Shown piece by piece: positions 57,610 to 64,000 of a DNA stretch of 64,000 nt; the first letter of the stretch is position 1; each line of letters opens with the position of its first letter. The stretch comes from an uncultured Pelagibacteraceae bacterium. Lineage in GTDB: Bacteria > Pseudomonadota > Alphaproteobacteria > Pelagibacterales > Pelagibacteraceae. Where the stretch lies: assembly GCA_902584995.1 (NCBI GenBank), contig CACICF010000001.1, positions 62,001 to 126,000 on the forward strand, in the 5' to 3' direction. The notes under the pieces were generated by a model. It saw only the letters and a list, made by a program, of their open reading frames with translations. It ran no database searches and was not told the DNA's origin. Position numbers and translations under genes: made by a program.

Positions 57610-58521
57610 CTACCTTTTGTATGATCCTTTTGATTCTGATTTTAATTTTTCTCCAATTTTAATACTCAGATCATTTACCATTTTTTCATTTTCACTTTCA
57701 TGAACATAAAATCTCTGTTTGCCATCAACTGAAAAAAGTTCTGCCTTAATATTTACAATATCTTTGCTAATTTTTGCATAGACACCAACTGCTGTATCGC
57801 AATCCCCTTCAAGAATTTTTAAAACTTTTCTCTCTGCGTTTGCAATTATTCTTGACTGTTCATCATTAATTTTTTCTAATATATTTATTATTTCTTGATC
57901 ATTTTCTCTACATTGTATTGCAATAATTCCTTGTCCAGCACATGGTGTGAGTTCCTCTGTGTTAAATTCCTGGGTGATTTTATTATTGAATCCCAAAGCT
58001 TCAATGCCAGCTTTGGAAAGTAAAATAGCATCGTAGTCTCCATTCTCTAACTTTTTGATCCTAGTATCCACATTGCCTCTTATTAATTTATAATTTAGAT
58101 CTGATCTAATACTTTGAAGTTGATATTCTCTTCTATATGAAGAAGTTCCAATGATTGAATTTGGTTTAAGATCCTGGAACTTAATATTATTATTGCTAAT
58201 AAGTATTTCATTAGGTGAATTTCTTTTTAAATAAAAATTTGTTATCAAACCCTCAGTTTCAATCGTTGGCATATCTTTTAAAGCGTGAACAGCTATATCT
58301 ATTTTATGATTAATTAGCTCTGTTTCAATTTTTTTTGAAAATAAGCCTTTCCCTCCAATATTTGACAACCTATCCTTTTGGTTTTCGTCTCCACTTGTAA
58401 GTATTTTTTTTATTTCTATGTGAGTTGATGAAACTTTTTTAAGAAACTTAGTCACTTTTTCAGTATAAATTTGAGCTAACTTACTTCCGCGAGTACCAAT
58501 AATAAATTTATCTCTTTTCAT
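57610..58521 (-). CDS. hemC: Hydroxymethylbilane synthase
   Basis: HemC polymerises four porphobilinogens. The 303-residue protein begins FIIGTRGSKLAQIYTEKV and contains HALKDMPT, IGTSSYRREYQLQSIR and CAGQGIIAIQCREND. The cofactor-bearing cysteine is in LEGDCDTAVGVYA. Heme made here would feed the cytochrome c maturation system also encoded in this window. It is divergent from tsaD with 54 bases between starts. Confidence 0.97.
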   Translation of the reverse strand: MKRDKFIIGTRGSKLAQIYTEKVTKFLKKVSSTHIEIKKILTSGDENQKDRLSNIGGKGLFSKKIETELINHKIDIAVHALKDMPTIETEGLITNFYLKRNSPNEILISNNNIKFQDLKPNSIIGTSSYRREYQLQSIRSDLNYKLIRGNVDTRIKKLENGDYDAILLSKAGIEALGFNNKITQEFNTEELTPCAGQGIIAIQCRENDQEIINILEKINDEQSRIIANAERKVLKILEGDCDTAVGVYAKISKDIVNIKAELFSVDGKQRFYVHESENEKMVNDLSIKIGEKLKSESKGSYKR

Positions 58522-58575
58522 AATTCTTATTTTTATTACATTCTTATAGTTTAATTGTATTAATTATAAATATTT

Positions 58576-59649
58576 ATGAATGAAAAAAAATTAATTCTAG
58601 GAATTGAGACAAGTTGCGATGAAACTGCGGTATCAATCATAGAAGAAGATAAAAATGGTAAGATAAAAATATTATCTAACGTAGTTTCGAGTCAATTTGA
58701 TATTCATAAAGAATTTGGAGGTGTAGTTCCTGAGCTTGCAGCAAGGTCTCATGTTGAAAAAATCGATTTAATTGCAAAAAAAGCAATTAATGAAAGTGGT
58801 GTTAATTTAAACGATGTTTCTGCAATTGCCTCAACATCTGGTCCAGGCTTAATCGTTTGCCTTACTATTGGTTTAAATTTTGGCAAAGCTTTAGCTGCAA
58901 CCTTAAATATACCTTTTATTGGTGTAAACCATCTTGAGGGACATGCTTTAAGTCCAAGACTTAGCACAAAGTTAGATTTTCCATATTTATTATTATTAAT
59001 TTCGGGTGGGCATACTCAATATCTAAGTGTTAATGGGCTTGGAAAATACAAAAGATTAGGAACAACGATTGATGATGCATTAGGAGAGGCATTTGATAAA
59101 ACTGCAAAACTTTTAGGAATTGAATTTCCAGGAGGACCAAAGTTAGAAGGCTTTGCAAAGCAGGGAAATGCGGATAAATTTAAACTTCCTAAACCAATTA
59201 TAAATAAAGGAGGGTGCAATTTATCATTTGCAGGTCTTAAAACAGCAATTTTAAGGATATCAAACTCTATAAAATCTAAGCAGGAGAAATATGATCTTGC
59301 AGCATCTTTTCAAAAAACAATTGAAGAAATTTTAGAATTAAAAACTCAAATAGCATTTGATGAATTCAAGAAAATCAGCAAAATGAAAGATAAAGCATTT
59401 GTGATCGCTGGAGGTGTTGCGGCTAATAAAGGCATAAGAAAAAAATTAATAAAAGTCTGTAAGAAAAATAATTTTAAACCAATTTTCCCTGAACCACAAT
59501 TATGTGGAGATAATGCAGCCATGATTGCACTTGTTGGTCTTGAAAAGTATAAAATCAAAAAATTTGATAATTTAGATCTAGAAGCAAGTCCAAGACTTCC
59601 ACTTGATAAAAAAGCAAAATTTTTAAAAGGAGCAGGAGTAAGACTATAA
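58576..59649 (+). CDS. tsaD: tRNA threonylcarbamoyladenosine synthase TsaD
   Basis: TsaD transfers threonylcarbamoyl to A37 of ANN-decoding tRNAs. The 357-residue protein has the ASKHA nucleotide fold (LILGIETSCDETAVSIIE), the metal ligands in VNHLEGHALSPRL, LLISGGHTQYLSV and the GGVAANKGIRKKL motif. Length and motifs are standard. It is directly followed by a 38-residue basic gene and an EVE-domain gene with stop/start contacts. Confidence 0.98.
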   Translation: MNEKKLILGIETSCDETAVSIIEEDKNGKIKILSNVVSSQFDIHKEFGGVVPELAARSHVEKIDLIAKKAINESGVNLNDVSAIASTSGPGLIVCLTIGLNFGKALAATLNIPFIGVNHLEGHALSPRLSTKLDFPYLLLLISGGHTQYLSVNGLGKYKRLGTTIDDALGEAFDKTAKLLGIEFPGGPKLEGFAKQGNADKFKLPKPIINKGGCNLSFAGLKTAILRISNSIKSKQEKYDLAASFQKTIEEILELKTQIAFDEFKKISKMKDKAFVIAGGVAANKGIRKKLIKVCKKNNFKPIFPEPQLCGDNAAMIALVGLEKYKIKKFDNLDLEASPRLPLDKKAKFLKGAGVRL

Positions 59650-59766
59650 ATGTCGAAAAGATATAGTGGAAAATCATTTAAAGATGCAAGTGTAATGAAA
59701 AAGGCAAAACTTTCTCTAAAAGAGAAAAGAAAACTTAAGAAAGAAAAAAAGAAAAAACAAAATTAA
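59650..59766 (+). CDS. 38-residue highly basic protein
   Basis: An ATG immediately after the tsaD stop (TAAATG) opens a 38-codon frame ending in TAA at 59764-59766. That stop overlaps the ATG of the next gene (TAATG). The frame fills the space between its neighbours exactly, which strongly suggests a real gene. The product starts MSKRYSGKSFKDASVMKKAK and ends in a Lys/Glu-rich helix with 20 basic residues overall by my count. It may bind RNA or ribosomes; the function is unknown. Confidence 0.65.
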   Translation: MSKRYSGKSFKDASVMKKAKLSLKEKRKLKKEKKKKQN

Positions 59767-60185
59767 TGAAATATTGGTTATTAAAATCTGAGCCAGATGT
59801 ATGGTCAATTGATCAACAAATGAAATCTGGAGAAAAGGGTGCAGATTGGGACGGAGTAAGAAATTATCAAGCCGCAAATAATCTTAAACAAATGAAAAAA
59901 GGAGATCTCTGTTTTTTTTATCATTCTAATATAGGAAAAGAGATTGTTGGTATTGTAGAAGTTATAAAAACTGCGTTCATTGATCCAACAGATAAGAAAA
60001 AAAGGTTTGTTGCAGTTAAGGTTAAATTTAAAAATAAACTTCAAAATCCTGTAACACTTAAAAATATCAAAAAAATAAAGGCTTTAGAGAACTTACCACT
60101 GATTAGACAAAGTAGACTTTCAATAATGCCAATTGATACTAAAAGCTGGAAAATAATTTTGAACATGGGTAGAATTAAAAAATAA
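59766..60185 (+). CDS. EVE domain protein
   Basis: The 139-residue protein is a stand-alone EVE domain (thymocyte nuclear protein 1-like), in the PUA-like superfamily that recognises modified bases. Typical segments are [54 protein letters not shown], and [17 protein letters not shown]. It is co-transcribed with tsaD, a tRNA modification enzyme, so RNA base recognition is plausible but unproven. Confidence 0.9.
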   Translation: MKYWLLKSEPDVWSIDQQMKSGEKGADWDGVRNYQAANNLKQMKKGDLCFFYHSNIGKEIVGIVEVIKTAFIDPTDKKKRFVAVKVKFKNKLQNPVTLKNIKKIKALENLPLIRQSRLSIMPIDTKSWKIILNMGRIKK

Positions 60186-60192
60186 AAATTTC

Positions 60193-62190
60193 ATGCCTAA
60201 GAAAAAAAAAACCAATAAAAAAGTAAAAAAAAGGAAAAATTCCAAAAAAACTAAAGAAACAATTTATAAAACACAAAAAGATTGGATAAGTAAAGCAGTT
60301 GTTAATAAGTCGCAATATTTAAAAAAATATAATGAGTCAATTAAGGATAATGATGGCTTTTGGAAAAAAGAAGGAAAAAGAATTAATTGGATTAAACCTT
60401 ATAAAAAAATTAAAGATGTGAAATATAGTAAAGATGATGTTCATATAAAATGGTTTTATGATGGCACATTAAATGCATCAGCAAATTGCATTGATAGACA
60501 TTTAAAAAAGAATGGCAACAAAACTGCAATTATCTGGGTTGGTGATGATCCAAAAGTTCAAAAGAAAATTAGCTATAAAGAATTACATAAAGAAGTTTCT
60601 AAAGCCGCAAATGGTTTAAAAAATTTAGGAGTTCAAAAAGGAGATAGAGTAACAATTTATCTAACCATGATCCCTGAGCTTGCCTATACAATGCTGGCAT
60701 GCGCACGAATAGGTGCAGTTCACTCAATAATATTCGGCGGTTTTTCTCCAGATAGTATTTCGGGAAGAATTAATGACTGTGAATCCGATTATGTAATAAC
60801 TGCAGATGAAGGAGTTAGAGGCGGTAAAACAATTCCATTGAAATCAATTACTGATGAAGCCTTGCAAAGCTGTCCGAATGTTAAAAAATGTATTGTAGTA
60901 AAAAGAACTGGTACTAAGAAAATAGATTGGTTTAATGATAGAGATGTTTGGTATCATCAAATGACTAAAAAAGTATCATCAAAATGTGAGCCTGAGGAAA
61001 TGAGTGCTGAAGATCCTCTGTTTATTCTTTACACATCTGGTTCAACTGGAAAGCCAAAAGGGGTTCTTCATACAACTGGTGGTTATATGGTTTACGCATC
61101 AATGACCCACCAATATATTTTCAACTACAAACCAAAAGATATTTATTGGTGCACAGCTGATATTGGGTGGGTTACTGGACACAGTTATATTATTTATGGT
61201 CCACTTGCTAATGGCGCAACTACAATAATGTTTGAGGGAATTCCAACTTATCCTGACACATCAAGATGGTGGCAAATAGTTGATAAATATAAAGTCAATA
61301 TTTTCTATACTGCTCCTACGGCAATTAGAGCTCTAATGAGAGAAGGAGATAAACCTGTTAAAAAAACTTCCAGAAAAACTTTAAAACTTTTAGGTACTGT
61401 TGGAGAGCCAATAAATCCTGAGGCCTGGGAATGGTATTTTAAAACTGTTGGAGATAGCAGATGTCCAATTGTTGACACCTGGTGGCAAACTGAGACAGGT
61501 GGGATATTAATAAGTCCACAAACAGGCGCAATAGATTTAAAACCTGGCTCTGCAACAAAACCATTTTACGGGATAAAACCAGAAATATTAGATAAAGATG
61601 GAAAAGTATTAAAGGGAGAAGCTCAAGGAAGATTATGTATAGCACAATCTTGGCCAGGACAAATGAGAACTGTGTATGGAGACCACCAGAGATTTATTGA
61701 TACATATTTTTCACAATTTGATGGAAAATATTTTACCGGAGACGGATGTAGAAGAGATAAAGATGGTTATTATTGGATAACTGGAAGAGTAGATGATGTC
61801 ATAATAGTATCCGGACATAATTTAGGTACTGCAGAAATCGAAAGTGCTTTTGTAGCTCATCCTAAAGTTGCTGAAGCAGCAGTGGTTGGCTATCCACACG
61901 ATATTAAAGGTAATGGACTTTATTGTTACGTGACTTTAAATGCAGGGGAAAAAAGTACTCTTGATTTAGAAAGAGATTTAAAACTTTGGGTTAGAAAGCA
62001 AATTGGTCCAATTGCTACACCGGACTTAATACAGTTTGCTCCAGGACTTCCAAAAACTAGATCTGGAAAAATAATGCGAAGGATTTTGAGAAAAATAGCT
62101 GCGAATGAACATGGTCAATTAGGAGATACAACGACCTTAGCAGATCCTTCGGTTGTTGACAGTTTGGTAGACAATAGAAAAAATATTTAG
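60193..62190 (+). CDS. acs: Acetyl-CoA synthetase
   Basis: Acs activates acetate with ATP. The 665-residue protein has [16 protein letters not shown]-type sequence, the loop [49 protein letters not shown] and the catalytic lysine in [16 protein letters not shown]. The tryptophan of the WWQTE motif favours acetate over larger acids. The first 25 residues are extraordinarily basic ([19 protein letters not shown]) and unlike other Acs proteins, yet the next Met is far inside the domain. A sodium/solute symporter pair is encoded 0.7 kb away. Confidence 0.93.
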   Translation: MPKKKKTNKKVKKRKNSKKTKETIYKTQKDWISKAVVNKSQYLKKYNESIKDNDGFWKKEGKRINWIKPYKKIKDVKYSKDDVHIKWFYDGTLNASANCIDRHLKKNGNKTAIIWVGDDPKVQKKISYKELHKEVSKAANGLKNLGVQKGDRVTIYLTMIPELAYTMLACARIGAVHSIIFGGFSPDSISGRINDCESDYVITADEGVRGGKTIPLKSITDEALQSCPNVKKCIVVKRTGTKKIDWFNDRDVWYHQMTKKVSSKCEPEEMSAEDPLFILYTSGSTGKPKGVLHTTGGYMVYASMTHQYIFNYKPKDIYWCTADIGWVTGHSYIIYGPLANGATTIMFEGIPTYPDTSRWWQIVDKYKVNIFYTAPTAIRALMREGDKPVKKTSRKTLKLLGTVGEPINPEAWEWYFKTVGDSRCPIVDTWWQTETGGILISPQTGAIDLKPGSATKPFYGIKPEILDKDGKVLKGEAQGRLCIAQSWPGQMRTVYGDHQRFIDTYFSQFDGKYFTGDGCRRDKDGYYWITGRVDDVIIVSGHNLGTAEIESAFVAHPKVAEAAVVGYPHDIKGNGLYCYVTLNAGEKSTLDLERDLKLWVRKQIGPIATPDLIQFAPGLPKTRSGKIMRRILRKIAANEHGQLGDTTTLADPSVVDSLVDNRKNI

Positions 62191-62813
62191 ATCTTTATTA
62201 ATTTCGAAAACTCCTCTTTAATATTATCCCATTTTAAAATCATTGAATTCAGAACAATTTTCCTATCTAAAGTTTTTAATTCATTCGCAACAGGAGCCCA
62301 ATTATATAAAGCCAAAGCACTTTCATTAAATGGCCAAGATTTATAATATTCCTCCCACTTAATTTGATCTAATCTTTTTTTAAAACTTATTCTTGCCTCA
62401 TCAACAATCTCTGCGGGCATACCATTTTCTAACTCTTTACTGAGAACATCATTGTAAATTTCAGATGCTTTGTCTGTTTCCTTATAATTATAAAAAACAT
62501 ATAAATACGAAACTGTATAAAATGACAAATCTTGAAGAGATATTGCATAAATATTCCACTTTGCAGTATTTATTGAAGTTAAAAACTTTTCGTCATCAAA
62601 ATGCAGAACCCACTTAGTTCCCATTCTCGTTTTTAAATAGTTATATAAAGTAACTTGAGATACCCAAGCAGATTTTTGCTGAATAAATTGCCTAAGATCA
62701 TCAACGTTCTTAATTTTTTTCTTAGGTAAAATGCCCTTAAACATCGCAACTAAATAAACTTTAAAGTCTTCAAGTTTTATATCTTTAAGATTGAATCTGT
62801 ATTTGAGGGCCAT
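62187..62813 (-). CDS. Conserved-looking cytoplasmic protein of unknown function
   Basis: I do not recognise this 208-residue protein. It has no signal peptide or membrane helix, is rich in Lys, Tyr and Trp (for example [17 protein letters not shown] and [15 protein letters not shown]), and looks mostly helical. Its stop overlaps the acs stop by four bases in convergent fashion. It is divergent from the symporter unit across a 120-base gap. No motif points to an enzyme class. Confidence 0.7.
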   Translation of the reverse strand: MALKYRFNLKDIKLEDFKVYLVAMFKGILPKKKIKNVDDLRQFIQQKSAWVSQVTLYNYLKTRMGTKWVLHFDDEKFLTSINTAKWNIYAISLQDLSFYTVSYLYVFYNYKETDKASEIYNDVLSKELENGMPAEIVDEARISFKKRLDQIKWEEYYKSWPFNESALALYNWAPVANELKTLDRKIVLNSMILKWDNIKEEFSKLIKI

Positions 62814-62835
62814 TTATCTACCTAATATGTTGATG

Positions 62836-62841
62836 TATAAT
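62836..62841 (+). promoter_or_regulatory. Candidate -10 box for the DUF4212-symporter unit
   Basis: A perfect TATAAT lies 98 bases upstream of the DUF4212 start, without a good -35 hexamer. The resulting leader of about 85 bases would contain a GGTTA/TAACC hairpin (62901-62905 with 62912-62916) just ahead of a strong GGGAG ribosome site at 62921-62925. Supported by motif and position only. Confidence 0.35.
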
Positions 62842-62933
62842 GTAAAAATGCCACAATATCGAGTGTTTTTAAGGGTTTAAATAAATTTGATTATCAGTAA
62901 GGTTATTTTTTTAACCTATAGGGAGAGAAAAAA

Positions 62934-63200
62934 ATGTCAAAACAAGAACAACACTGGGAAAAAACCAGGAATTTGCTTTTTATTACATTAGCAATTTGGT
63001 TTGTTTTCTCAATTGGCATCTTTCTCTTCGGAGCCGAAATGCAAGAATCTAGCATTAGACCATTTGGATATCCTTTAACGTATTGGTTTACATGCCAAGG
63101 ATCACTTGCGATCTTCGTCATTTTAATTTTCTGGTTTGCAGGTCGACAAGAGAAAATAGATGATGAGTTCGGGTTTTCTGAAAGAGAGGGTGACAAATGA
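62934..63200 (+). CDS. DUF4212 family small symporter subunit
   Basis: An 88-residue protein with two hydrophobic helices (LLFITLAIWFVFSIGIFLF and LAIFVILIFWFAGRQEKI). The DUF4212 pattern is HWEKTRNLLF at the start, then PLTYWFTCQGSLAIFV. Such proteins sit next to one subfamily of sodium/solute symporters and are thought to be accessory subunits. Its stop overlaps the symporter start as ATGA. A strong ribosome site GGGAGAG precedes it. Confidence 0.9.
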   Translation: MSKQEQHWEKTRNLLFITLAIWFVFSIGIFLFGAEMQESSIRPFGYPLTYWFTCQGSLAIFVILIFWFAGRQEKIDDEFGFSEREGDK

Positions 63201-64000
63201 TAAAAGGTAAATTTATAGATAATTTACCAAAGGTCTACGGAATATATACCGGAGGATTTCTTGTATTTATTATTCTGATGGCAATAGCTGAACAAGCTGG
63301 AATGTCTGCAAAATTGATTGGTATCTTTTTTGTAGCTTTCACAGTTTTGATCTATGCTTTAATTGGTTGGTTATCTAGAACACTACAAGTTGATGCTTAT
63401 TATGTAGCTGGAAGACAAGTTCCAACTGTCTTCAATGGTATGGCAACTGCTGCTGACTGGATGTCAGGGGCATCTTTCGTTGCTATGGCAGGTGGAATTT
63501 ATTTCAAAGGCTATGGATATATGGCTCTACTTGTTGGGTGGACTGGTGGATATGTACTAGTTGCTTCGTTATTAGCACCGTATCTTAGAAAATTTGGATG
63601 TTATACTGTTCCAGATTTTATAGGAACACGTTATGGTGGTAACTTAGCAAGATTTAGTGCAGTCATAGTTTTAACAGTAGCCTCATTCACTTATGTAACA
63701 GCACAAATTAATGCAACAGGTACAATTGCATCTGTAGCATTAGATATTCCATTTGGGATAGCTGTTTATGTAGGGTTAGCAAGTATTTTGATGTGCTCAA
63801 TGCTTGGTGGAATGAGAGCTGTAACTTGGACGCAAGTAGCTCAATACATTGTATTAATTATAGCTTACTTACTTCCAGTATTTTGGATTAGCAGTAAGTT
63901 GGGAGCAGGTTTCTTCCCACACTTTATGTTAGCTGATGAAGTTGCAAGAATTGCAGAACTAGAAGGTCAATTTGGTTTTGTTAAAAACTCTGCTGCTGAC
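63197..64000 (+). CDS. Sodium/solute symporter (acetate-permease-like), N-terminal part
   Basis: The first 268 codons of a sodium/solute symporter are present; the gene runs off the window. Family features are AYYVAGRQVPTVFNGMATAA, WMSGASFVAMAGGIYFKGYG, YTVPDFIGTRYG and GGMRAVTWTQVAQYIVL, with several hydrophobic helices. The DUF4212 partner places it in the subfamily often annotated ActP/VC_2705-like. Proximity to acs suggests acetate or another short carboxylate; that is inference. Confidence 0.92.
   Translation, partial: MIKGKFIDNLPKVYGIYTGGFLVFIILMAIAEQAGMSAKLIGIFFVAFTVLIYALIGWLSRTLQVDAYYVAGRQVPTVFNGMATAADWMSGASFVAMAGGIYFKGYGYMALLVGWTGGYVLVASLLAPYLRKFGCYTVPDFIGTRYGGNLARFSAVIVLTVASFTYVTAQINATGTIASVALDIPFGIAVYVGLASILMCSMLGGMRAVTWTQVAQYIVLIIAYLLPVFWISSKLGAGFFPHFMLADEVARIAELEGQFGFVKNSAAD

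Noticed and set aside
62826-62879. 17-codon open frame upstream of the DUF4212 gene
   Set aside because: It lacks a ribosome site and overlaps the proposed promoter, so it looks like chance.

Overview
This window is a dense, AT-rich stretch of alphaproteobacterial chromosome that most closely resembles the SAR11 clade (Candidatus Pelagibacter or a close relative). Four things support this. Coding is almost gapless, with many TAATG or ATGA start/stop overlaps. A DMSP demethylation cluster (dmdC-dmdB-dmdA) sits inside an operon-like run of core genes. A TRAP transporter with a Tat-type binding protein is present. A structured leader RNA precedes ffh, as described before from Candidatus Pelagibacter. 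The assignment is inferred from gene content and remembered family sequences; no search was run. I saw no tRNA, rRNA, insertion sequence, prophage or CRISPR array. No gene-free gap exceeds 300 bases; the longest is 186.

Region 1 (1-22,959, minus strand) is one continuous run. In transcription order it reads ffh, rpsP, trmD, rplS, leuC, leuD, leuB, dmdC, dmdB, dmdA, asd, sdhC, sdhD, sdhA, sdhB, mmsA, mdh, sucC, sucD, sucA, sucB (cut at the window edge). It links protein targeting and translation, leucine synthesis, DMSP catabolism and the second half of the TCA cycle. A pseudoknotted leader RNA (about 22,963-23,068) precedes ffh. RimM is missing from its usual place between rpsP and trmD. The S16 and L19 proteins flanking trmD carry nearly identical low-complexity tails. 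SdhD contains no histidine.

Region 2 (23,120-31,614) holds dapF-ftsY, a secreted protein of unknown function, an alpha/beta hydrolase, an MFS transporter, and a divergent operon of a gamma-glutamyltransferase-like protein, an acyl-CoA ligase and a ketopantoate-reductase-like protein.

Region 3 (31,615-47,168, minus strand) opens with cytochrome c maturation genes (ccmC-D-E-F-G-H) and a PagL-like outer-membrane protein. It continues into a 2-hydroxy/2-oxo acid module: two tandem FMN hydroxy-acid dehydrogenases, an aminotransferase, a GlcD-like FAD dehydrogenase, a 2-hydroxyacid reductase and a TRAP transporter. An intrinsic terminator lies between the TRAP binding protein and its permeases, and the large permease carries an unusual coiled-coil extension of about 300 residues.

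Region 4 (47,169-64,000) is mixed housekeeping: hspQ, yciB, a DUF2794 protein, a Bax-inhibitor-1 protein, an aldo/keto reductase, an IalB-like protein, argG, a photolyase-like protein lacking the N-terminal antenna domain, a metallo-beta-lactamase-fold protein, folD, YggT, MscS, hemD-hemC, tsaD, an unlisted 38-residue basic protein, an EVE-domain protein, acetyl-CoA synthetase, and a DUF4212/sodium-solute symporter pair that runs off the right end.
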